Positions 11,191 to 19,057 of a DNA stretch of 28,218 nucleotides are shown in pieces. How positions within the stretch are numbered: position 1 is the first letter of the stretch; the number at the start of each line of letters is the position of its first letter. This DNA comes from Lingula anatina (lineage: Eukaryota; Brachiopoda; Lingulata; Lingulida; Lingulidae): the NCBI RefSeq assembly GCF_001039355.2, contig NW_019775741.1, positions 201,952 through 230,169 on the forward strand. Direction: 5' to 3'. Position numbers and translations under genes: made by a program. The notes beneath the pieces were generated by a model, which did no database searches, was not told the DNA's origin, and was given only the letters and a program-made list of their open reading frames with translations.

Positions 11191-12615
11191 ATGTGGGATC
11201 AAGGGGATAGGAGTAAGTTAGGTGAGACGCGCGTAGTTGGCCCGACGTTCTCCCTGCATGCCGTGCCGGCGGTGCAGGTTAATTTCGCCAGCGAGGAGGA
11301 GCTCGCAGCGATTCCCGGAGTTGGGGCGAGGCTGGCGAGGGCCCTGGTGTCAGTAAGAGAGAATGCGGGGAACATCACGCGCTCCGTTTTGGAAACTCTG
11401 TGCCGTCGCACTTTCACAGAAATCGAGCTGGAGGGGATTGATTTCGCTCCTAACTCTAGTTTTCAGGACCCGGAGTGCGACGATGCAGGCCCCGCGTCTG
11501 CCATAAAAACAGAAGTCTCCCCACCGCGGAGCAGTAGCGACTGGGCGTCCCTATTAAAACCCAATGTCGACGCAGCTAAACCCGTAGTTGCTACGTCTTT
11601 GGCGCCCCCGGTGGTGTCTGCCGGAGGTGCACCGGCCCCGAAGCCGTTGTTGCTGACCCCGGCGGCGTTTACTGTGGGACGGCCGGAACAGGGGCGAAAC
11701 ATATCGCAGCCGATTTTTAGCCCTCCCGATAGCGTATCAACGGCGTCGTCGGAGATAGGTAGCTCGGAAGGCCCCAGGGGTCCAGTCAGTCCGGTGGTAA
11801 CACCTAGGACGGGCAGGGCGCGTGACCCCCTACGGTCACTGCCTAAGTCGCTTAACTATGATGGGAGTTCGAACTGGGAATCGTTCGAACTCAAGTTTAC
11901 GCGTTTCGTCCAGTCTCATGACTGGACTGAGGAGGAGCGTTTGGACGGGCTGATATGGTGCCTCAATGGCAAAGCCCTTGACTTTTTTCGACTGATTCAC
12001 ACTCAGGGTGTGGTGTCGTACCTGGCCCTGCTTCGGAGAATGAAGGAGCGGTTCGGGGATGTAGATACCCCGGTGTCGGCCCAGACGCGATTTCAGCAGG
12101 CGTCGCAGTTAGCCGGGGAGTCCCTAGAGGAGTGGGCGGACAGGGTCATGACCCTGGGCTGCAAGGCGTTTACTCGGTTGCCGGATGAGTTCGTCTCCCG
12201 GCAAAACGTGTATAAATTTTGCCAGGGCCTCTGGGATAGAGAAGCAGGTCAAGAGGTGTGCCTCCGGGAGCCGGCGTCTATTCAAGACGCAATACGATTA
12301 GTGCGCAAATTTCAGCAAGTGCACGCGGCTTTCGGAGAAAAGAGGGATAAAAAGCGCCTCCTCGTCAGAAATGATGAACAGGAGCCTCGAGTATGTGCTG
12401 CTGCAGCGCCGAGCGCTAGCGCCCCGACATCGCTGGATTTTACTAAAGCTCTGAAAGAGTTGGAGGAGCGACTAACGAAGTCTCTCCAGTCGGGCAACGG
12501 CCGTCGGTATCCGGCCAGAAACAGGACGATGGCCTGTTATAACTGCGGCGAGGTGGGCCATTTTAGAAACAACTGCCCGAAGAAGGCGTTAAACAAGAAC
12601 GGGTCGGGGAAGTAG
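11191..12615 (+). CDS. gag: Gag with N-terminal helix-hairpin-helix, capsid and CCHC knuckle
   Basis: The structural polyprotein has 474 residues from ATG 11191. That start is chosen because an in-frame extension back to 10999 is AT-rich and hydrophobic, while the composition becomes GC-rich exactly here. Residues about 28-72 resemble a ComEA-type helix-hairpin-helix (VNFASEEELAAIPGVGARLA, then a second helix ending near LETLCRR), a fold that normally contacts DNA backbone without base specificity. A Pro/Ala/Ser-rich linker follows to about 205. A retrotransposon capsid-like region comes next (WESFELKFTRFV, DRVMTLGCKAF, NVYKFCQGLWD). Last, one zinc knuckle CYNCGEVGHFRNNC at 449-462 (CX2CX4HX4C) would bind genomic RNA. 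The stop TAG (12613) lies in the loop of the frameshift hairpin. An HhH in Gag is not a standard part of Ty3 elements as I know them. Confidence 0.93.
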   Translation: MWDQGDRSKLGETRVVGPTFSLHAVPAVQVNFASEEELAAIPGVGARLARALVSVRENAGNITRSVLETLCRRTFTEIELEGIDFAPNSSFQDPECDDAGPASAIKTEVSPPRSSSDWASLLKPNVDAAKPVVATSLAPPVVSAGGAPAPKPLLLTPAAFTVGRPEQGRNISQPIFSPPDSVSTASSEIGSSEGPRGPVSPVVTPRTGRARDPLRSLPKSLNYDGSSNWESFELKFTRFVQSHDWTEEERLDGLIWCLNGKALDFFRLIHTQGVVSYLALLRRMKERFGDVDTPVSAQTRFQQASQLAGESLEEWADRVMTLGCKAFTRLPDEFVSRQNVYKFCQGLWDREAGQEVCLREPASIQDAIRLVRKFQQVHAAFGEKRDKKRLLVRNDEQEPRVCAAAAPSASAPTSLDFTKALKELEERLTKSLQSGNGRRYPARNRTMACYNCGEVGHFRNNCPKKALNKNGSGK

Positions 12616-12635
12616 GAGGTCGCTTCCCGGGCCCG
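12588..12635 (+). promoter_or_regulatory. -1 programmed ribosomal frameshift signal (gag-pol)
   Basis: The slippery heptamer GTTAAAC is at 12588-12594 in the correct gag register (G TTA AAC), followed by a 5-nt spacer (AAGAA). A hairpin follows: CGGGTCGGGGAAG (12600-12612) pairs with CTTCCCGGGCCCG (12623-12635) at 12 of 13 positions (one G-T wobble, one G-G mismatch), with a 10-nt loop that contains the gag stop codon. The pol frame is -1 to gag and open from 12567. GUUAAAC is a known natural variant of the UUUAAAC class. All three parts of a -1 frameshift site are thus present at the right spacing. Confidence 0.85.
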
Positions 12636-15600
12636 CAGTTGGCTGAGACCTTAGGTAATGGGCATGAACCGGGCAGTGTGATCGTATGCCAGGTACGATC
12701 AGCGTCGCAGTACGCGGTGCCCGTCCAGGTCGGTAATGTCTCTGTTCGAGCGGTGGTAGATACAGCCGCTCAGGTCACCATAATTTCCGATAACGTGTAC
12801 CGCGCTCTCAGTAGAAAACCGAGGCGGATCAGAGACGTAAATCTACTAACAGCCGGACGTGAAATGGCGATGTCGGCATTCATCGCCGGTCCCGTTAAGC
12901 TAAGGATCGGCCATAAATGGTATAGCGAAAATGTGTACGTCGCTCCCATAGAACATGATATGCTCTTAGGATTCGACATGCTGCGTGACCTAGGTCAAGC
13001 TGTGCTCGACATGAGTAAGGGTATGTTATATTTTGATGGGATGCGGATAACGCTGGACGTGGACTCTGATGAGGGGGTCCACGTGGCTCGGGTGAGGGTC
13101 GCCCAGCGGCGCGTCATTCCGCCCCATTCAGCGGTAAAGATCTCTTGCACTATGGACAAGGAGATGAGAGATTACGTGATTGAGCCTCTGGCACAGGATA
13201 AATTCCTTGTGCCGAGCGTTCTCCGTAGTGAATTCTCCGACCCCGTTGTCTGCGTGATCAACCCTTCGGACAAGTTTCGCCTCCTTCGTAAGGGGTGTGA
13301 AATAGGGAGGGCGGTCACAGTTGATAGCGTTATGGAGGACGCTGAGGAGTGCAAGGAAGTCAGTGCCGCTGCTTGCCAAGTAGAGGTCTCCAGTGACCGT
13401 GATGAGTGCCTGGTGATTCCAGAGCACCTCCAGTCGCTGTATGAGAGCTCCTGTACGCATTTAAGTGAGCCACAGTGCCAACAGTTGGCTCAAATTCTAG
13501 TCGACTTCCAAGACGTCTTTGCAAAAGACGAGTTTGACTTGGGTAATTTTACCGAGATTGAGCACCGCATTGACACGGGGGACGCTCGGCCAGTCAAACA
13601 GCGAATGCGCAGGACGCCTGCGTGTTTTGCCGAGGAGGAAGAGGGGCATCTGAAAAAGATGCTAAAGGCGGGGGTAATACAAGAGTCGACCTCTGACTGG
13701 GCATCGGCACCCGTGCTGATTAGAAAACGCGACGGTTCAGTGCGTTATTGCATTGACTACAGAGCGCTCAATGAGGTGACTGTTAAAGATGTATACCCCC
13801 TACCTCTGGTCGATGACTGCCTAGACACGCTGGCAGGTAGTGTCTGGTTTTCAAAGTTAGATGCCAATTCCGCCTATTTTCAGTTAAAGATCCGTGAGGA
13901 GGATCGCAAAAAGACTGCGTTCATAACGCGATATGGTCTTTTTGAACATGTGCGTATGGGTTTCGGCCTATGCGGTGCTCCCGCGACGTTCGCTAGAGCA
14001 ATTAATTTGGTTCTCCGGGGGTTGAACTGGAAAACAGTTCTCGCCTTCCTAGACGACATCCTCGTGCTGGGGAAGAGTTTTGAGGATCACATGTCCAATC
14101 TCAGGGACGCTCTGGCCCGGTTTCGCCATTACCGGCTGAAACTGAAACCAAAGAAGTGTGTCTTCTTCCAGAAGGAAGTAGAGTTCCTCGGCAGACGAGT
14201 GAGCTCGGACAGCTTGTCCGTGTCTGAGAGTGATATTGTGGTCGTGCGTGATTGGCCAACTCCCACGTGTGCCAAGCAGGTGGAGAGGTTTATGGGTCTG
14301 GCTAACTATCACAGAGGGTTCATAAAGAATTTTTCTGAGTTAGCAGCACCCCTGTATGCGGTGACCGCAAAGAATAAGTTCGCCTGGGGCACCGAGCAGT
14401 CGACAGCTTTTGAGTCACTTAAGAAAGCTCTGACGGAGTCCCAAGTGCTGGCGTTGCCTAACCTGGAAGATCAGTTCATCCTGGATACTGATGCCTCGGA
14501 TCACGCTATTGGGGCAGAGTTGATCCAGGTACAGGGTGGCAAAGAGCGAGTGGTAGCTTATGGAAGTTACGCCCTCACGAAGGAGCAGAAAAGATACTGC
14601 GTGACACGCAGGGAGCTCCTGGCGGTAGTCAGATTCACCAGACAATTCCGCCATTATTTGCTGGGCAAACCTTTTATAGTAAGATCAGATCATTCCAGTC
14701 TGAGGTGGTTGTTGCACTTCCGTGAACCACAGGGGCAACTGGCGAGATGGCTGGAGGAGCTATCTCAGTACAATATGGTACTGCAGTACCGTGCGGGTCG
14801 TGAGCACTGTAATGCTGACGCATTGTCGAGAATGCCCTGCGGGGAGCAGACATGCTCAGCTGACAGAGCAGGAGCACGACTGGAAGAGTTGCCAGTGGTT
14901 ACGTCTGGGGACACAGATGGGGACACTGCATTGTCGATAACTCCCCCTGGGGGACAGGCATGCTCTGGTCTCCATGCTGGTGTAAGGCCAGAAGAGTTGC
15001 CATGTGGAGGGTGCAAGTACTGCACCAAGGCCCACGAGAATTGGCACTCATTCTTCCAGGAGGTGGACGAGGTTGTTCCCTTGGGGAACATGAGTTCACA
15101 GTCAGTGGTTCCTGTCACTGATCACGACGGGAAGGTCAGGGCTGTTAGAGAGGTCTGTCAGGGACCTCTAGGTAACGTCCATGGGGAAGAGGAAGGAAGT
15201 GAGGAGTTATCCACCTATGTGGATGAGGCCCAGCTTTTTGGTGAGGTGCTACCTGTAGATGGTTCAGAGTGTGTGGGGAAATTGATTGATGCATTGGATA
15301 TCATTCCCTGGGGTTATGAAACTAACGAGGATACTCCTAGTGTTAACATGGTAGGCACCCGGTGCTCTAGTTGTAGTGGTAATCAGGATGGGTCGGGTCC
15401 AATACCCTCATCTGCTGAAAATGGACAACTCCGTATGAGTTGGGGGTACAGCGTTGAGGATTTAAAGACGGCCCAGTCCAAAGACACAGATCTCACCTTT
15501 GTGCTGCAATGGTTAAAGGATGGGTCTGTACCAGATTCCTCAGCCTTGTTTAGAGCTAGCCCCGCTGCTAAGCACTACTGGCTGAATAAGGAATTATTGG

Positions 15601-16955
15601 TCCAAATAGATGGGGTACTGTACCGCACAGACCCTAATTCAGAAGATAAATTCTTGGTGCTTCCAAAGAGCATGACGGAGCAAGCGATAGCCTTACACCA
15701 TGACTTGCCCTCTGCTGGGCACCAAGGGGTGGCCCGTACCACGGAACGAGTTAAAGAGAAATTCTTCTGGTATGGCCTCAGTCGTGATGTGTCCAGGTAT
15801 GTGGTAGGTTGTCCTCTGTGTAACCAGAACAAAAAGACAACACGACAAGGCAAATGTGCTCTGACTGAATTTCAGGCAGGAGCCCCCATGGAGCGGGTCC
15901 ACCTGGACTTCCTGGGCCCCCTGCCAAAGACAGCTCGGGGGAATGAATATGTGTTGATGATTGTGGATCAGTTCACAAAATGGGTGGAGTGCATTCCCGT
16001 CCCATCACAATCAGCACAAGAAACTGCACAAGCAGCAGTGAACCATTTCTTCTCTCGGTTTGGGACTCCCATGGAGATCCTCACAGACCAGGGGAGAAAC
16101 TTCGAGTCTAAGCTGTTCACTGAACTGTGCAAAGTCCTTGAAATTCACAAGACCAGGACTACCCCGTACAGACCGTCAGCGAATGGGCAGGTAGAGCGCT
16201 ACAACCGCACCCTCATGGATGCTGTACGGTGTTTTGTTGGCAAATCCCAGAAGCAGTGGGACGTACATCTGCAACAGATCGCTGGTGCCCTGCGATCATC
16301 TGTGAATCGTATGACTGGGTTCTCTGCCAACCTGATGATGCTGGGTAGGGAGGTTAACACTCCTGCAAGTCTAATGTTCCCTCTGAAGGCAAGCCAACCA
16401 CAATCGCCTGAGGCATATGTGAATGAATTGGAGTTCACTCTCCAGAGAGCACATGAGACAGCTCGGATGGTCATGAAGGCCACTTCTAACCGCATGAAAA
16501 GGGACCATGATCTGCGTCTGCTGGAACGCACGTATCAGGTGGGGGACCCTGTGTACATCCTGGACACTGCTGTATTAAAAGGCAAGTGTAAAAAGCTCTC
16601 TCCGCAATGGAGAGGCCCCGGGATTATTGTTGGAAAGCTTTCTGGAGCGGTTTTCCGCATAAAGGTACGTAATTCAGTGTTTGTTACAAATCACGACCGC
16701 CTTAAACCATGTCGTGACCGAGTTCTTCCCCGCTGGCTGCAGAAGATCAGAGACAGCCCCAGTGACATAGCCCAGTCAGCTAGGGGTGATGACAGGGTGT
16801 ACTGTTTCTGTAGAAAACAGTGGCAGCAGCGCTTTATGATCCAGTGTGATCACTGTGGTGAGTGGTACCATGGCTCCTGTGTCAACATAACACCTACAGA
16901 AGCCCTGGACATCCTCACATACAAGTGTGCGGATTGTAAAGATCGAGGCCAGTAG
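12594..16955 (+). CDS. pol: Pol polyprotein: protease, RT, RNase H, integrase, PHD finger
   Basis: Read in the -1 frame from the slippery site; there is no in-frame ATG at the junction. Protease: VDTAAQV with the catalytic Asp at 12759 (DTA rather than DTG/DSG) and MLLGFDML near 12960. Reverse transcriptase: catalytic FLDD at 14046-14057 (usual form YxDD), preceded by YCIDYRALN and SKLDANSAYFQ. RNase H: DTDASD from 14484, RRELLAVV, RSDHSSLRW, NADALSR. A long insert (about 14835-15460) contains two related units about 110 nt apart and a CGGCKYC cluster. Integrase: HHCC zinc domain (about 15690-15815), then Asp at 15906, Asp at 16086 and Glu at 16194 (35 residues between the last two), a GPY/F-like WRGPGIIV, and finally a PHD finger (16794-16944). 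It is long for the family, mostly because of the insert and PHD. No stops or frameshifts are seen. Confidence 0.97.
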   Translation, partial: QERVGEVGGRFPGPQLAETLGNGHEPGSVIVCQVRSASQYAVPVQVGNVSVRAVVDTAAQVTIISDNVYRALSRKPRRIRDVNLLTAGREMAMSAFIAGPVKLRIGHKWYSENVYVAPIEHDMLLGFDMLRDLGQAVLDMSKGMLYFDGMRITLDVDSDEGVHVARVRVAQRRVIPPHSAVKISCTMDKEMRDYVIEPLAQDKFLVPSVLRSEFSDPVVCVINPSDKFRLLRKGCEIGRAVTVDSVMEDAEECKEVSAAACQVEVSSDRDECLVIPEHLQSLYESSCTHLSEPQCQQLAQILVDFQDVFAKDEFDLGNFTEIEHRIDTGDARPVKQRMRRTPACFAEEEEGHLKKMLKAGVIQESTSDWASAPVLIRKRDGSVRYCIDYRALNEVTVKDVYPLPLVDDCLDTLAGSVWFSKLDANSAYFQLKIREEDRKKTAFITRYGLFEHVRMGFGLCGAPATFARAINLVLRGLNWKTVLAFLDDILVLGKSFEDHMSNLRDALARFRHYRLKLKPKKCVFFQKEVEFLGRRVSSDSLSVSESDIVVVRDWPTPTCAKQVERFMGLANYHRGFIKNFSELAAPLYAVTAKNKFAWGTEQSTAFESLKKALTESQVLALPNLEDQFILDTDASDHAIGAELIQVQGGKERVVAYGSYALTKEQKRYCVTRRELLAVVRFTRQFRHYLLGKPFIVRSDHSSLRWLLHFREPQGQLARWLEELSQYNMVLQYRAGREHCNADALSRMPCGEQTCSADRAGARLEELPVVTSGDTDGDTALSITPPGGQACSGLHAGVRPEELPCGGCKYCTKAHENWHSFFQEVDEVVPLGNMSSQSVVPVTDHDGKVRAVREVCQGPLGNVHGEEEGSEELSTYVDEAQLFGEVLPVDGSECVGKLIDALDIIPWGYETNEDTPSVNMVGTRCSSCSGNQDGSGPIPSSAENGQLRMSWGYSVEDLKTAQSKDTDLTFVLQWLKDGSVPDSSALFRASPAAKHYWLNKELLVQIDGVLYRTDPNSEDKFLVLPKSMTEQAIALHHDLPSAGHQGVARTTERVKEKFFWYGLSRDVSRYVVGCPLCNQNKKTTRQGKCALTEFQAGAPMERVHLDFLGPLPKTARGNEYVLMIVDQFTKWVECIPVPSQSAQETAQAAVNHFFSRFGTPMEILTDQGRNFESKLFTELCKVLEIHKTRTTPYRPSANGQVERYNRTLMDAVRCFVGKSQKQWDVHLQQIAGALRSSVNRMTGFSANLMMLGREVNTPASLMFPLKASQPQSPEAYVNELEFTLQRAHETARMVMKATSNRMKRDHDLRLLERTYQVGDPVYILDTAVLKGKCKKLSPQWRGPGIIVGKLSGAVFRIKVRNSVFVTNHDRLKPCRDRVLPRWLQKIRDSPSDIAQSARGDDRVYCFCRKQWQQRFMIQCDHCGEWYHGSCVNITPTEALDILTYKCADCKDRGQ
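16794..16944 (+). other. PHD finger at the C-terminus of integrase
   Basis: Zinc ligands follow the Cys4-His-Cys3 plan: YCFC, then CDHC, WYHGSC and CADC. The core FMIQCDHCGEWYHGSC matches the class of PHD fingers found in CFP1/SPP1 and the KDM7/PHF8 demethylases, which read trimethylated lysine 4 of histone H3. The expected cage residues are present: Tyr before the first Cys, Met in FMIQ and Trp in EWYHG. By inference it could guide integration to active promoters, as chromodomains guide chromoviral integrases to heterochromatin. Confidence 0.88.
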
Positions 16956-16981
16956 AAACCTCTGTCGAGATGATTGAAAAG

Positions 16982-17010
16982 ATAGTAACACTGTACCTTT
17001 ATCTTTCCAG
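16982..17010 (+). promoter_or_regulatory. Candidate splice acceptor for ORF3 mRNA
   Basis: A branch-like AGTAAC (16984-16989) is followed by a pyrimidine-rich tract CCTTTATCTTTCCAG ending at 17010, five bases before the ORF3 ATG at 17016. Pol and ORF3 share a frame, but read-through is blocked by the pol TAG and by a second in-frame TGA at 16971. A spliced mRNA from the LTR donor is therefore the simplest way to express ORF3. Confidence 0.6.
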
Positions 17011-17015
17011 ATAAC

Positions 17016-18728
17016 ATGGATAACGACATTGACATGGCCCAGGAGGCGGTTTTGCTGGGAGAGGTCCAGGGGGACATTGAGGCTGAGGAAGCTAGCATTC
17101 CAGCCGCGCTAGCAAACCCCAGTGTAACACCAGTGATAGCAACAGGGAGTACGGCCCGTAGTGCTCTCAGTGAGACTCCTGAGGCGGCCAGGTATGGTTC
17201 AGTAAGTTGGGCAGAGCAGGTGGAGCTTAGTGAGAGGCCCACCAGACGAACGAGACGTGGTAGACGCTCGAGGCGTAAGTCTACTGCCGCCATGGCAGCG
17301 ACTCCTTCTGATGCGACCATGCCCTCTCCCAACCTTCAGGTAACGGTAGGTACTACTAACAAAGTAGTAGAGCGGCGGGTGGCAGTACCACCACCTCCCC
17401 GCCGCGTCGCCATGACTGTGGTAGGTATGCGGGCTCCCTCCCTTCGCGGATGTCCAGTCCCTGACTGTGGGGGCCGTGAAACAGAGGCCCATGCATTTGA
17501 GGCCCATTTGCCGCACATTTTCCTGGCCAGTCTCTCCGGTCGGGATGTGGTAAGTAGGCGGACAGGAGCCCTGAAATTCCTCATCTCCTCACTGATGGGG
17601 GCCCGAGCCACCCTGGCTCAGTTGGTGCGTTATGGTGAGGCCCTGGGGTTTCCAGAAGGGAATGAGGAGGTGAGTTCTCAGTTGGCACTGGCCATGAAAG
17701 AGTTTGGTGCCCTGTTCGGCCAATCTGAGGGGCCCTTCCAGGTGCTGGCCCACGACAATGGCCCGCAAGCCCTCCTTCATTGGAGGTTTCTATTGAGGGT
17801 AGCTGCCCTCCTGGAGAAGAGTCAGCTTCTCCAATGGCGAGACCTTTTTCCCCTCTCGGAGGAAGAGCGGGCTGCCCATCTGCCCCGCCTCCCTGAGGGC
17901 TTTGATGCCCATTTTCACCTTGACCGGACCTCACTTCGGTTGGGGTTGAAGGGCCTGTCCCTTCGACAAGTTGTCCAGGGCAAGGACAAGGATTCCATGT
18001 ATCCGTTCACCCTCACGGGGGGGACGGCCGTGTTCTGTGATCCGGACACATGGCCGGAACCCGAAGAGTTGCCCGCACTCAGAGAAATGGGGTTAGTGCT
18101 GGCAGTGGGGCTCCACCCCAAGAAGGTGGCCAGCAGTGAGCAATTTCGTCGTCTGGGGACTCTCCTTTCCTCCCCAGATGTGTCTGCTGTGGGAGAGGTG
18201 GGGATCGATCACACTGTCCCCCCAGGCGAGTGGGTCGGCCAACGACTCCGCCTAGAAAAGGTGTTAAAATTGTTAACCCCTGCCAAAATACTAGTTCTTC
18301 ACTGCAGAGGTCTGCCAGGAGGTGAGGATGACGCCCTGTTCTCCCTCCTGATGCACCTGCAGTGCATCCCAGTGGGCCGTGACCAGCTGATACACTTGCA
18401 CCTCTTCCAGGGGTCTATGGGGGTCTTGCGGCGGTGGCTTCAGGCCTACCCTAACACTTATTTTGGGGTAGGGTCCCGCGCGGACTCCCTCCCTGGAAGG
18501 AGAGTGGCGGTGGCGGAGCTGCACCGGAGTAGGGTCTTGCTGGAGACCGACTCTCCGCATTTCCCATGCAAGCCCAACAGGCATGGGACTCCAGCAGACC
18601 TGGGGTGGACGGGTGCGATAATTGCACCTATCTGGGGCTGCACCTGGCAGGAGGTGCTGGCCATCACGGCCAGGAACGCCAGGCGGCTGTATGTGGACGG
18701 GCTCCCGCCCGAGTCCACGGGGCAGTAG
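17016..18728 (+). CDS. ORF3: TatD-family metal-dependent nuclease with nuclear/zinc-finger N-terminus
   Basis: 570 residues from ATG 17016. Residues 1-135 are disordered, with a basic nuclear-localisation-like block at 76-88 (RRTRRGRRSRRK). CPVPDC...H...H at 146-164 resembles a C2H2 zinc finger, followed by a helical region of about 120 residues. Residues 297-562 fit the TatD TIM-barrel nuclease family: HFHLD (His299, His301), GLHPK, GEVGID (Glu394), LHCRG (His429), HLHLFQGS (His462) and LLETDSPHF (Asp512), ending with a TARNARRLY helix. All expected metal ligands are present, so it should be active. TatD enzymes are DNases involved in repair and DNA breakdown; human TATDN2 is the closest named type I would suggest. 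It occupies the env position of the element. Its composition matches gag-pol, so it belongs to the element rather than the host. The role (cDNA trimming, target-site or R-loop processing) is inference. Confidence 0.9.
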   Translation: MDNDIDMAQEAVLLGEVQGDIEAEEASIPAALANPSVTPVIATGSTARSALSETPEAARYGSVSWAEQVELSERPTRRTRRGRRSRRKSTAAMAATPSDATMPSPNLQVTVGTTNKVVERRVAVPPPPRRVAMTVVGMRAPSLRGCPVPDCGGRETEAHAFEAHLPHIFLASLSGRDVVSRRTGALKFLISSLMGARATLAQLVRYGEALGFPEGNEEVSSQLALAMKEFGALFGQSEGPFQVLAHDNGPQALLHWRFLLRVAALLEKSQLLQWRDLFPLSEEERAAHLPRLPEGFDAHFHLDRTSLRLGLKGLSLRQVVQGKDKDSMYPFTLTGGTAVFCDPDTWPEPEELPALREMGLVLAVGLHPKKVASSEQFRRLGTLLSSPDVSAVGEVGIDHTVPPGEWVGQRLRLEKVLKLLTPAKILVLHCRGLPGGEDDALFSLLMHLQCIPVGRDQLIHLHLFQGSMGVLRRWLQAYPNTYFGVGSRADSLPGRRVAVAELHRSRVLLETDSPHFPCKPNRHGTPADLGWTGAIIAPIWGCTWQEVLAITARNARRLYVDGLPPESTGQ

Positions 18729-18886
18729 GGTTTCGCCAGTGACCCCTGCTGAGAAGTGGTGCCACTCAGTGGGGGCTTGCCCAGGGCCCTCTCTGGTCAT
18801 GCCATGTGTCCAGGGTAGGGCGCACCATGGCATGCTGGGCTCAGTGTCCAGCAGGCCGAAGACTACATGTAGGAACACCTTTATTT
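18729..18886 (+). other. 3' untranslated segment of the retrotransposon
   Basis: 158 bases between the ORF3 stop and the purine tract, GC-rich and without further coding signal. Confidence 0.6.
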
Positions 18887-18900
18887 AGAAGAGGGGGCAG
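18887..18900 (+). other. Polypurine tract
   Basis: AGAAGAGGGGGCAG directly precedes the 3' LTR, the expected place for the plus-strand primer. The two bases AG just before TGTAG are shared with the 5' flank, so the LTR might start at 18899. Confidence 0.8.
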
Positions 18901-19057
18901 TGTAGTGGCGCCGACCCCGGAACCGGAAGTGGGATCGGTCCATGCGCAGCGAGCGCCCCCCCTCTTGACGTCAGCGTCACACTGCACACATAGAGAAAAC
19001 CTTGAGGTAAGCATATCTTCCCCGATCGTGTGTTTAAGTTGCAGATCGGCACATTAT
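18901..19057 (+). repeat. 3' LTR
   Basis: By eye identical to 10643-10799 over its whole length (offset 8258). The match continues two bases beyond (TG) and then stops: primer binding site on one side, host TGACAACGG on the other. Identity indicates recent insertion or recent recombination between copies. Confidence 0.92.

Larger units (their letters stand above)
10643..19057 (+). mobile_element. Intact Ty3/gypsy-type LTR retrotransposon with a TatD-nuclease third ORF
   Basis: Order: 157-bp LTR, tRNA-Leu-type primer binding site, AT-rich leader, gag (11191-12615), -1 frameshift signal, pol (to 16955), ORF3 (17016-18728), purine tract, 157-bp LTR. The domain order protease-RT-RNase H-integrase places it in Ty3/gypsy (Metaviridae). 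The two LTRs appear identical by eye, and no stop or frameshift interrupts any ORF, so the insertion is young and may be competent. The GC-rich body contrasts with AT-rich flanks. It is inserted antisense to the polycystin-like gene, apparently in its first intron. I find no target-site duplication. The exact LTR borders are uncertain by 2-4 bases. Confidence 0.95.

Noticed and set aside
16956-17015. Stop read-through from pol into ORF3, as they share a frame
   Set aside because: A second in-frame stop (TGA at 16971) follows the TAG, so read-through cannot reach ORF3.
17016-18728. ORF3 as an envelope protein
   Set aside because: No signal peptide, membrane helix or glycosylated ectodomain is seen; instead it has a nuclear-type basic block and TatD motifs.
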